DNA of 64,000 nucleotides, taken from positions 8,850,098 to 8,914,097 of the forward strand of contig NC_061476.1 of the NCBI RefSeq assembly GCF_022581195.2, read 5' to 3'. Made by a program: the position numbers and the translations under genes. This stretch comes from Helicoverpa zea. Its lineage: Eukaryota; Arthropoda; Insecta; Lepidoptera; Noctuidae. Shown in pieces: positions 48,971-61,303 of the stretch (its first letter is position 1; each line of letters starts with the position of its first letter). Below the pieces are notes generated by a model. The model saw only the letters and a list, made by a program, of their open reading frames with translations, did not search any database and was not told the origin of the DNA.

Positions 48971-49110
48971 GAATAGCTGATCAAAAGGTGGAGGAAACCT
49001 GGACTATAAAGTCTGAAATCACCAACCCTCATTGAGCAAGCGTGGTGATTAATGCTCAATCCTTCTCCGTGTGAGAGGCGGCCCAGCTGTGGGGTGATGA
49101 AAAAGGTTGT
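48971..49110 (+). repeat. 3' end of a moth retroposon (CAAGCGTGGTGATTAATGCTC)
   Basis: GAGCAAGCGTGGTGATTAAT followed by GCTCAATCCTTCTCCGTGTGAGAGG (split here for length) is a block I recognise as the conserved 3' end of a very common moth repeat, which normally continues GCCCAGCAGTGGGA. Here that tail is degraded (GGCCCAGCTGTGGGGTGATG). The left boundary is approximate. Confidence 0.55.
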
Positions 49111-51606
49111 AACGTATGGGTATAAAGAAGAATCTGAGTGACAAGACCGTAGTGTTGGAAGGCCTTGACCTGAGGCCTGATTTGGCCTTGACGAAGGCCA
49201 CGGATAGTTGTTGAAGGTGAACTCTTCAAACCATTAGAGAAATCAATAGGAAAGCTTTATGTCTAATAGTTCTTTATGAAAGCTTCCGTGTTTATTTTTA
49301 CAAAATCTCTTAATTTAGATATGGAGGGTCCAAATATGTTGCCAATTCTCCAATAGTTTGGGACAAAAATAACATTTGAGAGTTCGACAATTAGATCCAA
49401 GCAGAATGTCATTCAGTAGCGACCTTTTAATTTGTTATTTTAAATGCAAAATAAATTAATTGTGTCTAAATCTAGGCATAGATTATCGAGCCAATTAGCT
49501 TTGTTTCGCTATTACGACATTTGATCTGCGACTGTAGGCTGTGGGAGAGAGATGGATGGCCAGGGGGCGCCACCCCATCCCCGTCCCATCCCTCAGCGTC
49601 GGCCGGCTGAGATCTGAGCGTCACTGGCAGTATACAATACACTCATAAATACTTGGTTACTGCACACATCATAATATGATGTTATTGCTTTGATTTATAG
49701 CTTTATTGCATTCCAAGTTTTATTCTGTTGTACATTGTGATTTTAGCAGCCATTTGAAGAAAAGTGTGCTAGCGATTAGCAGTGTGTAGAAAATAAGGGC
49801 GGAGAGGATTGTTCCAAGTGTGTTATAAATAGCATTTTTAACACAATAATCGCACAACATTCATTGTGCGGTTACGCAAGAATTATGATTCCGTAAATGG
49901 CGGCTGAAATTTTTGAGGAAAACGTCGGTTTAAATATTTTATTTTGTCGACTTTAGCGATGTTTCTCCCTTTGTATTGTGATGGTGGGGTTTCAGCCCGT
50001 CGGCTTTTAGCCGCGATGGCACCCTTCGTCTGATTGATCTGCTAGTACTCAGCAGATTGGAGGCAGCACGTCTAATTAATCAACTGGTTCTGTGTAGAGA
50101 TTTGTGTTTGCGTAGCTCCCGAGATGGAAACTTAAGGACTTCAGATGCAAGGCAACACGGCGGCGGACGTTTTATTTGCGACTTCAGAAAGTGTTAAGTG
50201 CTTAATTAATCTGTTTGATTAATGTGGATAGCTCAAGACGTTTGCAATTCCTTAGCAGGCTTTATATCGAACGCTGTTAAAAATAGCTTTCACAATAACG
50301 GAGGACAAAACTTAAAACTGCATTCAATCCTTCCTCACCGTTCCATAAATTAATTACCAACATTTGAATTTTCCAAAATGAAATCCGCTACCTCGTGACC
50401 AGCTTTTATGTCCAGCTAAAATTAATATCTGTCCGCTTTTGATGTCTGATCCGCTCTCCCCCCCCTCCATTCCCCTGCGGCCGCTCCCTTCGTCCCCCGC
50501 CTCCCCGCAGACTCTGTGATCGCGCCCTTCTGCGGCACGCACGTCAGTACCATACCTGATGAGGTACCGATCAGACGTATCGGCACCGCATCTGGTATGG
50601 TACAACAAAAAGCCTGTATGTACCTACACAGCTGTGCCTGTGTGTGTGTAGACCTTGCGCCCGTGTGTGCGTCTGCATTTCGTCCTAGGATAGCTTATTT
50701 GTTTGATTGGTAATAATGAGGGATTCTACTTGAATTATTTATGGGCTGATTTAATTTTCGGCCGAAATTGACAGGTACTGTTAAGCTGGCAGATAAGTGA
50801 GATGTTCGGGATGTTCTTTTCTATTTATAATGAGCATTTAACACGACTGCCAGTAATAAATGGACTAGTGCTCCTTTTATGCAGATGCAGATATTTCCAA
50901 AGGAGAGTAATTCTAAATCTTGCAAGAATTCTTGCATCGCTTGGTAACGGAGATACATGGTTGGCGCGTGTCCCAAATATCATACAGCGTTTCGGGGGGC
51001 ATTTTAAGAAGCTGAAAGTTATGTCGGAGGCCATGGGTGACATGGGCCATGGGGTCTATGTTGACAATGTTATTCATGATTCAGATAATTTATGTCATTT
51101 ACTTGAAATAAGATAGCATACTGGTGACATATGACATAGGTATGAATAATGGATATGGCGTGGAGGTTTTTGATGCTGCTCAAAAAGCATGACTTATTCA
51201 ATTTTCTTCAATCGATAAGGTGTTTACTATTTGCTTCATATTGGGTTCGAATACAACGTTACCTTCAGTCCTGTACATCCTACGTGCTTTAGACTAAGCG
51301 TGGTATTCATACTGGAATAAAAGATAGCCATGTCCACTGCCTGTTTGAACGTGCTGATGTTGCACTGTTGCAGTAGACTCTCATATAATATTTGGGACAA
51401 ATTGCAGCCTCATTTCAGCAGTATGAGATTCTGCGACAAACAATAGGTCCGTGTAGGTGGTGTTTCATGTTCCATAAAGTGTAGTTTATTGACAAAACTG
51501 TCATGAATTTAAGTGAAATGCTTTAGAAATGTCTTGTTTTAAAACTTTCAACGAAAACATAAAATATAAGTATAAGTAAGAATATGGAAAGGAAATACAT
51601 GTATGA
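49111..51606. other. Region with GC-rich patches and hairpins, no recognised gene
   Basis: GC-richer patches lie at about 49540-49625, 49980-50070 and 50455-50540. The last is a C-rich pyrimidine tract ending CCCCGCAG, which resembles a splice acceptor. A notable hairpin follows at 50547-50603. A 104-codon ORF at 50802-51116 has no recognisable motif. Confidence 0.45.
50547..50603. other. 57-bp hairpin, 25-bp arms with three mismatches
   Basis: GTACCATACC (50547-50556) pairs perfectly with GGTATGGTAC (50594-50603). Inside these, GATGAGGTACCGAT pairs with ATCGGCACCGCATC with two mismatches, closing on the loop CAGACGT. The arms also mismatch at one T-T position. Pairing does not extend further outward. 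It could be a small structured RNA, a palindromic protein-binding site or a fragment of a fold-back repeat. Confidence 0.7.
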
Positions 51607-51873
51607 AAAACTACCGAAGGTATATGCGATGGTAAATCGATAGTAAATAATGGTGCTAAGTTAGTACATAAGCTCAGTGAAGTGAATAAAATTATCTCGG
51701 TATCAACAACCCTTAGCAATATAATGGCTAAACGAGCGCTTCTTGCTTATAATATTACAGAGCTGGCACAAGTCCACTCTAAGCAACCACTTCACATAAA
51801 AAGCAACTTACTGCACGAAATACAAGATCTATTATCGTTCACAACGTTACGCCAGAAAGAAAAAAAATGTTAA
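51607..51873 (+). CDS. Unrecognised 88-codon open frame, exon-like
   Basis: Open from just after a TGA at 51604-51606 to TAA at 51871-51873. It reads as a helical, Leu/Lys-rich protein (GAKLVHKLSEVNKII, MAKRALLAYNITELAQ, NLLHEIQDLLSF) with few residues typical of random AT-rich frames. In-frame ATG is at about 51724. No domain recognised; it may be a remnant of a retroelement or a chance ORF. Confidence 0.17.
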   Translation, partial: KTTEGICDGKSIVNNGAKLVHKLSEVNKIISVSTTLSNIMAKRALLAYNITELAQVHSKQPLHIKSNLLHEIQDLLSFTTLRQKEKKC

Positions 51874-52511
51874 GAACGTTTTTGAGAGCACTTTTGAAGA
51901 GTACTCAGCATTTTACACAGTTTTCAGGGGAGAGTTCATCTGGGGGCTGTAATTAACACCCCCAAATACACGAATCTACGAACCTTTGATAACGAACATT
52001 TTTAATTGGTCCCTTTGCCCGTAATCCCGTGCTGTGCATGTTTTTATTCGGCGTTTTCATGTCGAGCGGGGTTTTATAGCTTATGGAGACCAGGTGGAAC
52101 TTATTCAGCGAAATATGGACGGTTAAATCTGGCGTTTTTTCAGAAATGATGGAAATTGGGAATGTTTTTTTTTTTCATTTCGGGACTGTAAATCAAATTG
52201 ATAGTTATGTGAATGAATTGCTCTATTTAAAATTGACTGGTGTGTTTCAAGCCACGGTAATGAAATGTGATTATTAACTTATGTTCACCTTTTTGGTTTG
52301 GACACTAAAAAAGGTGATACAAATAATAAATGGCACGTCAACCCTCGTTCTCTTTGGAAAAACCTGTAACCTTTATACATTTGTAGACTGATGTGAAATA
52401 TTTTAATTGAGGCTACGTTTCTGTTGGAAGGATACCGAAATTACTGTTTTAGGTCGCTTTACTTTGCAGTTTCCAGTTTCATTTTAATCTGTTGTACAAT
52501 TCTATCTTCGT

Positions 52512-53020
52512 TTTTAACCGACTTACCAAAAAGGAGGAGGTTCTCAATTCGGCCGGTATGTTTTTTTTTTTCTATGTATGTACATCGATTACTCCGAGGT
52601 TTATAGACCGATTTACGTGATTCTTTTTTTGTTCGACGCGGAATGGCTGCCAGTTGGTCCCATAGTCATCAGGTTAGGATCTGATGATGGAAACCCTAAG
52701 AAATCGAGGGCAACCTCCGAAAGTTGTAGGGATACATAGGGTAAAAACTTGACACTCAGGTGTATGCCTGAAAGCACTATTCAGCAGTGAAGGTTTGGAG
52801 CTGACCTGATGATGAAGACCAAAGAGGGTTGAGGGAACTCGACAACTGAATGTGTAAGCTACCTCGTGTTTGGGCTTATATTATTTGTATTGACGAGTCG
52901 TTTGCAACAGTGAAGGTTTGGAGCTGACCTGATGAAGGAGACGAGAGAAGGTCGAGGGAACTCGACAACTGAATATGTAAAATACCTCGTATTTAGGCTT
53001 ATATTCTTTGTATTGATTAG
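52512..53020 (+). repeat. Moth AACCGACTT repeat with an internal tandem duplication
   Basis: TTTTAACCGACTTACCAAAA at 52511 followed by GGAGGAGGTTCTCAATTCGG is the start of a repeat very common in moths. Within it, a unit starting CAGTGAAGGTTTGGAGCTGA occurs at 52785 and again at 52908; the two are about 123 bp apart and remain similar to about 53010, including GAGGGAACTCGACAACTGAA. Right boundary approximate. Confidence 0.65.
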
Positions 53021-53073
53021 AATTTTCCTCTTATATGGATAGTGACAACTATTCGTATCACTGAAAAGCTGTA

Positions 53074-53308
53074 AATAAAAAACTTTTTTACAAAAAAATT
53101 AAACCGACTTCCAAAAACACTAAAAAACAGAAAAAAAAACAAACTAATTTTAGGTGCATCGGCCTAGAAGTCGGTTGCAAAATTAACTTAGTAACATCCA
53201 TTAGACACCGACTTCTAGGCCGATGCACCTAAAATTAGTTTGCTTTTTTTTCTGTTTTTTAGTGTTTTTGGAAGTCGGTTTAATTTTTTTGTAAAAAAGT
53301 TTTTTATT
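53074..53308. mobile_element. Fold-back element with 102-bp near-perfect arms
   Basis: 53074-53175 and 53207-53308 are reverse complements with about one difference, leaving a 31-base loop. Each arm contains AACCGACTTCCAAAAACACT and TTAGGTGCATCGGCCTAGAA. The AACCGACTTCC motif links it to the repeat immediately upstream. If transcribed it would give a long nearly perfect double-stranded RNA. No ORF. Confidence 0.85.
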
Positions 53309-53539
53309 ACAATCAACTGCCATTACTTCCATCCAATCAATGCTATTTATTCCAAAATATTTCACTACACTGGAACCAAACTTGGTCCATAACGATTTAC
53401 AAAGCGGTACCTAATTAACTGCCATTAGGGATATTAGGGCCATTATCGCTTAGTTTAGGAACTCATTACTATTGGCAAACTTTGGCCGTTCTGTCAAGTA
53501 AGTTTGTCAGCTATTTACTTACTGTATGTTACTTTTGCT

Positions 53540-53717
53540 GTCATTGAACATCCTCGGCGGTCGTTACTGGTAGCCAGAAGCCAATAAGTCTGACAACCAG
53601 TCTTAACTAGAGGTATTGGTTTGCACGGGTAACTGGCTTGAGGAGGCCAGATAGGTTGCTCCTTGTGAAACAGTGGTTAGACTGGAAGCCGACCCCAACA
53701 TAGTTGGGAAGAGACTT
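53540..53717 (+). mobile_element. 5'-truncated SINE with 15-bp target duplication
   Basis: TCATTGAACATCCTCGGCGG at the left to CCGACCCCAACATAGTTGGG near the right match the 3' half of the full-length copy at 59124-59516. TATGTTACTTTTGCT occurs at 53525-53539 and again at 53718-53732, so both ends of the insertion are exact. The tRNA-like head is missing. Confidence 0.9.
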
Positions 53718-53732
53718 TATGTTACTTTTGCT

Positions 53733-56700
53733 TAGTTGATTCATTGTCTCTTAGTGCTGGTAGGAGATAGGCTCCCTAGTGTTTCTCTCATTAAAAGAAA
53801 CAGGTCCACAGTTAACTTCTGTTCTTTCCAACAAATATTCAGCTTCATTGTAGAAAACTCGTTAACATTCATGCAAATTCCATTATGCTTCGTTTATCTC
53901 AAAACTCTGTTTTTCTTTTGTTACTCTGTGTTTCTGGAAATTATTTTTTGTTCCTAAACTTCATTACTGTGTTTATAACGTCCCTAGCTTTTTTCTTTCT
54001 TTCTTTCGTTTCTATAGTAACAAAATGAACATTTGGGAAGAATTGAAGACTTCGTTCAGTTCTGAAGTTGGATTTGACCCGTGTTTGGAGTGCATAGGTT
54101 ATGCAAACATTTCTGGAATATTCTGCAGATCATTCAGGACTGAAGAGTATAATAACATCGGTTTGGGGCGGCTGCTGAGCACCGCATCCATTAGTGGTTT
54201 CGATCCAAGCTATTGTTTTACTTGGGGTTTGGCGATCCTGCGAGCGATTAGCGATTAGATCTTAGGCGCTGATGGAATGCTTTATCCTGACTTAAATCAC
54301 GAATATATTAGGAGATCGTCATTTTAATCGTTAACTTGAAGCTGTCCATATTGACCAGTGGACAAAATTGGATACTTATGATGTGTAATTGAATAGTAGG
54401 GCTACTTGCTAACCTCTACTGCCTCTACGGTTAATTTCAAGAAGCATTGTCGAGTATTAGGTACATAAGTATGTAATTGATATTGCTTGTTGTGTAAATG
54501 AACAAAGTCTTTATAAAATAAAACATGGACTTTTATTAGAAACCGATACTAAAAAAGAAAATTACTAGCGACAAGATCTCAAGAGAAATCTGTGTTTAAA
54601 TTGTGAAAAAATAGGAGATGCGCAAGATAATTCAAGTTTAAACTAAATTGGCCCCCAGTGGGGATCGCTAGTTATTACGAGAACAACAAAGCAGATAGTT
54701 TAATATATTATTATCAGATATCTAGATATATCTGTAGATGGGTATTATATTGATCATATTTACCCGTTGAATTGTGAGGTGCTACATACGTATTTATTAA
54801 TACTTAATTATTGGCTTCACTTGCACTGTATTACTTATTAAGGGATAGCTTGAATACTACTGTACACATCTGTCGTTTTTTTTAGAAGACTGTCTAAGGA
54901 GTTTTTGCCGTTTCTTATCCATGAGACCCACTCTATGGAACCGTACAACTAGCTTGACGTTTCGGAAGAGCTCACAGAGGCCTGTTTGAAAAAAAAAATG
55001 GATTTTCTCTCCCCGCTACGTTACCCACCCCGCCCTCCGTATGACCTGATACTCTTGAGCCAACTGTGCTATCATTATCCAGTTACATTTTCCATTGTGG
55101 CGCTGAAATTTGGAGAAAATTTATTGCCGTAATACCTTCATTTTAGACAGTTTTCTAATCCACTGTTACAACTTGAATGATTACAAGTCCACACGTGATT
55201 GTTATTGTGAACATGAACATTTTCGGTTTTTCAAAAGAAGTGTTTACATGAGTAAAAATAATCACATTACACAGTTTTAATAACCGTAATATCAGTTTAT
55301 TATACTGTAAAGTATTGAATATTTTACACAAAATAATATAATAAACCTCTCTTTTTTACATTTATAAAGCTTTTTCAGCACAATGTGATACTCAATATCG
55401 CTGCTCTGTATTTAAATTACTATCGAAAATACATTTTATCTTGTACCTACATTGTATTACCAGCACAAAAAATGTTAAATCAATAAAATACTTATGTATT
55501 TCAATTTTGTGACGATTTCATATTTTATATTATATTATTGTCTACGTTTTCAAGACAGCGGTCGCTAGAGTTTCGTCTCGTCTGCAGAATTTCAGCCACC
55601 ACGTATTGCGATTATATTTCTACGAGATATTGTTTTATTGGACGCTTGTTGATACAGAATCTTTTACTTTATTCCTTAGTATTGGGATGCCCTATAAAGA
55701 TTTATAGACACTATTATATTAAATACAGAAACGACCTTTCTTTGTATTTTTATTGCTTCTTTTATATTTATAAGTAATTAAAATGTCAAGCAAACACAAA
55801 ATAGTGCCCATATAAAGCATTGTCCATTCAGAACTTCAACATGGAATAAAACGTGTAGCGCCTGTCAGAAATATCATAGCAAGTAACAGCAGAGCATCGG
55901 AGGCGCGGAGTCACCGCAGGCGCTCGCAAATCTAACTGCGAGCTCCGAACAGAGTTGCGGCTTGTTTTAATTAAACCCACTTCCGACTTAGTTAACGACA
56001 CAAAATGCTACAACACTGTTAATAATTGTCACAGTTACTACTACCTAACTAATGATCTTCTAGACTACAGGTCCTCCCACGTATCTACTAATTTTAGAAC
56101 TTTATAACTGCGCATGAATCTTCCTAGAATATTGACGTGTGCCTAAAACCAATTTCATCAAAGCAAATCATTACTAAGTTTCAGAAATAGCTCCCGAATT
56201 TATTTGTTTGTTGAGTTCATTCAATTAGCAAATCGTCTATTGAAGGCGTATCAAACGTGGAATTTTAATGGAACAAGCAATCTGTCTACAGATAAAATAT
56301 ACCTAATATTATTAATACAGCTTTTGATATCATGAAATCTATGAAGAAAACCGCACATTTCCTTCATAAGACATACTGCATATGTCAGCCAGTCCATCAG
56401 ATAAACGTAACAAAGTAGAGTCAGTTTCGCAGATAGTGTACCCACATTTGTGCGAACGCAATCCGAGACTTCATTGAGAAAGAGCTGAATTAACTGCACG
56501 CCATTTATTAAACCGGCTAGCCAGAGAAACGTAACGTTAGGTGGAAGGTCAGGCGAGGGTCACAGATAGTGTTTGTATTTGAAGACCACTTTAGAATAAA
56601 TCAAAGACATTTCGGCCAGAAATAAAAGGGGTTTCGTCGAAAAGGTGCTGTCTTGTTTGCTCAACCTACAAACTGTAATAATAGTACCTACATTACGACT

Positions 56701-59108
56701 TGTTCTGACTCATCAATTCGTACTCCTGAAACCTTAAGGGACCTGGTGCTACCAAGAAAAAGCAATAACTGTAAGCGATGACTAAAGCGATTTTGGAATG
56801 ATAAGTTGTATTCAAATAAACGCTCTCTTACCGCAACAAAAAATAGAGGAGGCTTATTAAAATCGAGCTCGCAGCTGCTGTTTGGTTAACGAAAACATTA
56901 ACAAACACAGTTAAAATATGTAATAAAACATCACGTAGGCAATTTTATAAAAGCCTTTTGGAACATTAATTAAAGCCAGGTTAATGTAAGTATGGACCGC
57001 AGTGTTGCGAATAATAATAACCGCCCCATATGTTTCGATGTTTGATTAAGTAAGTCCCAAATGTTATAGGTAGGTATAATTGAAGCTGGAAGTAAAGTCC
57101 TTGATTTTTTGGAACACAGTAAATTATTGTATGAGATTAAAACATTACTGGTTGTTAGTACTATTTCTTTAGGCTTAGTTTAGTCTAGCCTATAACCTAT
57201 AATAATATAGTGGCGCAATATATTTATTGGACTACTTGCTTAAGGGCGGAGCCTGAATCACAAATCTTTTGAAAGGTATAAAAGTGTTCTTAAAAGTCTT
57301 TTAACTTAATTTTCGGCTGCCTAAAAATAAAACCAGACATTCTTATTTGCGAATTTTCGATGGAAGTATTTCCTAGGGGATACTTGTAGTCAGTTGCAGG
57401 GCAGATACGCGTGGGCGCAAAAGGAACAGAAAAATCCTATAAATACAAAGGTTTCAAGAAATAATTTTCAATACTTAGTCGTTATTGCTGGTCCAATAAT
57501 ACTAGAATTACTGGACCGTGGCCTCAATAGGATCTTATCGTATTAGAAATAACTAAGATCTGTTGTAATGTACCGTTATTTGTTATCTGTAAGTCGATTA
57601 TCGTCAATTCAAATAAATAATATTACAAGAAAGATTCAATCGTAACATGATTTGATACAGGTCTTTGTAATTCGATAGATACGTAGTATACATTTTATCT
57701 ACAATTACGTTATAACATCTTTGGTTTGTCGAAACTTGAGATTGGGCCTCTATTTGAAAATCATTAGGCTCGTTAAAACAATATCATTGGAAAGTCTTTC
57801 AAAATTTCTGTCATTGACATTGTTAGGTGTGATGGCCTCAGGCCACGGCCGGTACAGTCGAAACATTAAGAGAAAACTCATAAACCCTGGAATGGGCGTA
57901 TTTCATAGTTTTACGTGCCCAGACGCTGCTGTGATTTATAACGCAGATATTATGGCAAAGGATGCTTTAAATAAGTACCTAAGTTATTTCTGTTGAAGAT
58001 TTTTGTCTGCGAATGTACCTACTTGAACTGAATGCACTGAAAGTTCGCTGTTGCTGCGAAGTTTTTGTACTGTTGTTACATGGGAATTGAATGGCCTAGA
58101 TTTTACTATGATTTATGTTTGTTTTCCTAGTTTTCTCTAGTCATATTTTCTAGGAACGGGTACATGTATGATTTATATGATACAAGTATATGGTCCTATG
58201 TTTAGAACTGTAATAGATTTTCGTTGTATATGATAAAAAACACAAAGGATAGTGGTGAAGGGTGGGCGTTTTGGGAGCTGTCTTATGTAATTTTTTTGAC
58301 GTTCAAAAAGTGCTGTTTTGCAGCCAAGTTTGAATAAATGAGTTTTGATTTTGATATTCAGAATTACCTCTTTATTAAAAGTCTGTATTCAAAGTTAAAC
58401 GCTTGTCTATTTCCAGTGTTTTAATACTCGTTTTTTGTTTGTTTTTAGGTAATTATCTGACGTTATTACAGTAAGAGACTTTCAGGCGATGCTGCGCACG
58501 TGAGTAACACTGAGTTTCCTCCGTTCGTTTCGACGTTTATTTTCAATTTACGTGTAGCGTGGGAGAAGTACTTTTTACGTAGTCTTTTTTGTCATATACT
58601 GCATACGAGTTTCAATTTGATCTCGAGTTTATTGAAAACTAATTGATGATCATATAAAACTGACGATAAGCGTTCTATTTGTCCTTAAGTAGAATTAAAG
58701 ACAACTTCAACATAAATTGGATGAACATTAACAAATGAACTAGTGAGCTAGTTACACTAACTCAAAAATAATCTTACTTCCAAGAATTGAGCTATTCCAT
58801 TATCTACAGCAACTTGTTAAAAAGGTCCTGAAACACGATTCAAGTGAATGTTTCAAAGTAAAGCGACTCGTTTGTTTCTTCATAACTTCGATCGTTGAGT
58901 AACCTTGTCCTCGTTTCGGCCCTCCCTTTATTTTACAGGCACGTTGTTGTTTAACTTGGGTAAGCAGTAAATTGTTGGGTTTGCATTGTGATTTGTATCT
59001 TCCCTTATCGTTTTTGGCATTTAAATAAACTGGAGTTTTGGATCAGAGAGATTTAACGGTATTGGAAAGCAATGAGATTCTAAATCTTTAGATTTAGTTA
59101 GACTGTGT
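53733..59108. other. 5.4 kb AT-rich DNA, nothing firmly recognised
   Basis: Short ORFs only (for example 54025-54258 and 57721-57996), none with motifs. A GC-richer patch at about 55885-55955 contains the inverted pair GCTCGCA and TGCGAGC. No gene is supported. Confidence 0.45.
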
Positions 59109-59123
59109 AATGATTTTAAAATT

Positions 59124-59516
59124 CATCCTCCGAGCCTTTTTCCCAATCATGTTGGGGTCGGCTTCCAGTCTAACCGGATTCGGCTGAGTACCAGTGCTTT
59201 ACAAGAAGCGACTGCCTATCTGACCTCCTCAACCCAGTTACCCGGGCAACCCGATACCCCTTGGTTAGACTGGTGTCAGACTTACTGGCTTCTGACTACC
59301 CGTAACGACTGCCAAGGATGTTCAATGACAGCCGGGACCTACAGTTTAACGTGCCATCCGAAACACAGCCAATGGTGTCTAAGATATACTTAGAAAGTAC
59401 ATACAGACTTAGAAAAGTTGCATTGGTACTTGCCTGACCTGGGATCGAACCCGCGCCCTCATACTTGAGAGATTGGTCCTTTACCCACTAGGCCACCACG
59501 ACTTTTTCCACTTTTT
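59124..59516 (-). mobile_element. Full-length tRNA-derived SINE
   Basis: Read on the minus strand: a tRNA-like head with A box GTGGCCTAGTGGG (59484-59496) and B box GGTTCGATCCC (59441-59451), a body, and a 3' end containing the reverse complement of CCCAATCATGTTGGGGTCGG. AATGATTTTAAAATT at 59109-59123 and AATGATTTTAAATT at 59517-59530 are the target duplication (one base different). The motif occurs a third time at 59535-59549. It is transcribed by RNA polymerase III and mobilised by a LINE. Fragments of the same family lie at 47288-47427 and 53540-53717. Confidence 0.9.
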
Positions 59517-59549
59517 AATGATTTTAAATTTTGTAATGATTTTAAAATT

Positions 59550-60476
59550 AAGATCTCGAAATTAGAGACACAATTGGAACTTACCATGGATTAAAACAAA
59601 AATAACTCTTTGAAATCACGACTCGTAATTCAAGTTTCATTCAAAAGCACATTACCACAAAACAGACACACAAGTTAACATTATCATAGTTCAATAAAGA
59701 TACTTTGACATTATCATAGTTCATACAGGACAGCACCTAGCACAGGCTGGCACGATGACCTGCAACAAGACCGGACTCCATGTGGAACAGCTAATGCCAT
59801 TACCTGACAATTGTCAGGACCTGCACAGTCGAACACCTTTGTTCTCTGCAGGGAGTTGACACGTTCCGATTTTATCTAGCTGTGTGGAGTTGTGTTGCTT
59901 TGTGTGTTATGAGAGGCAATCATGACTGTTTTGAACCACCTTTGCTGCTCAAATGATCTGCACAATAACTATAGTATATGATGACAAAAATTGCAGAATA
60001 AGTGTAGTTTTTCTTGCTATTATAAAGCTTTCTGCAAGTTTTAATAAATTAGCAGTTTTCATGCAAATAATAAAACAATAATTTACATGATGTATACTCG
60101 TGTACTGGCGAAGACCACAGCTCGAGATTCACATACATATTCACACGTGTTCTTATTAAAACATGTACATATAAATATTTGTTCCAGCAACATGTTCTCG
60201 CGATGTGTTTTTCAAACCGAAATACGAAGGAAAATATTGGAGGGAATGCAATGTTTTATTCAGTTGTATTGGACTACGAATTTATTGGAGCTGTTAGCAC
60301 AATTTATTTTTACTGGCTAAAGATAATATTGATCTGCTCTTGATATTGTTATTTTAAAGTTCTTCCTTCGAATGGAAAACGGTACTTACTGATAGTATTT
60401 ATTGCATCCGTCATGTCCATTTCAGATCTCACTCTGTCTACTTTTCCGGGGAGATTCCGTAACAAAACCTGTCACA
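59550..60476. other. AT-rich DNA, nothing recognised
   Basis: No supported gene. A repeated phrase, TTGACATTATCATAGTTCA near 59705-59722, echoes TTAACATTATCATAGTTCA near 59679-59696, a short local duplication. Confidence 0.45.
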
Positions 60477-60479
60477 TAA

Positions 60480-61300
60480 GGCATCGTTCAGACCAAACGT
60501 ATTGTCGGCCGCTGACTGTGAGCGCGCGTTACGCAGTTTATTGCTTTTCCATATATATTGAAATTGTCGTTCACACCGAACCGACTATACGCTGTTACGT
60601 CGTCTGTTGTAGCTGACTCTCAGTGGCCGATTATTTTACTACGCGACTATGCACGGCGGACGCGGATTGGCTACGCGGACGCAGTTGCCGAATAGCGCCG
60701 CTCCGCCGCGTACGCACCGCCGCGCCTCGGTACAGCACGTCGATAATTAGTGTCCCTTTTATATAAACTTAAACGTATTAAAGATAGTAACTCATCGAAT
60801 GTTTTACTGTCATACGAAAATATTTCTTGAACTTATTTGGATAAAGTCTATATTCGAAATATAAAGTATGAAATTGACCAAGAAAACATCTCTTCAAATT
60901 TAAGGGATGTACCCACAATCTCTTCTTTTTATTATTTTCGTCTTCCTCTAGAGCTTCGCAAATGGCAACTATCTGAATGCGCATCATTTAATTGAAATAT
61001 CAGTAAAACGTCTGATTTGAAAAAATAAATTACGCTAGTTTTATCGTTTATAAAATACTAAGTGCAACTTCAAATACTGAGCCCTTTTATGTGTAGAATA
61101 GTCAGCCGCTCAGCGTACGCATCTAGTGTGAACCTACAAGAGCCTATTCTTTTGTTCACACATGTAGCGCATCGTACGCTATAGCCTATTGTCGGCTTGG
61201 TGAGTACGCGTACTGCAGATTGAGTCGACGTTCACACTGGGGCAGACAGTGAGTATACTCACAGTCAGCGGCGGACAATACGTTTGGTGTGAACAATCCC
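60480..61300. mobile_element. Harbinger-like non-autonomous DNA element, 821 bp, TAA target duplication
   Basis: TAA flanks both sides (60477-60479 and 61301-61303). The inverted ends begin GGCATCGTTCAGACC and GGGATTGTTCACACC, and continue as CAAACGTATTGTC then (G/C)GCCGCTGACTGTGAG for about 43 bases with a few mismatches. TAA duplications and GG-starting ends with GTTCACAC are characteristic of PIF/Harbinger elements. GTTCACAC-type motifs recur inside in both orientations (near 60569, 61119, 61154 and 61230). A GC-rich block occupies about 60650-60735. No transposase ORF; the short ORFs are fortuitous. Confidence 0.75.
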
Positions 61301-61303
61301 TAA

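Noticed and set aside
50354..50608. 84-codon minus-strand ORF over the C-rich tract
   Set aside because: Gly/Glu-rich low-complexity translation of a pyrimidine tract; no recognisable protein.
59441..59505. tRNA gene on the minus strand
   Set aside because: It is the tRNA-like head of a complete SINE flanked by a target duplication.
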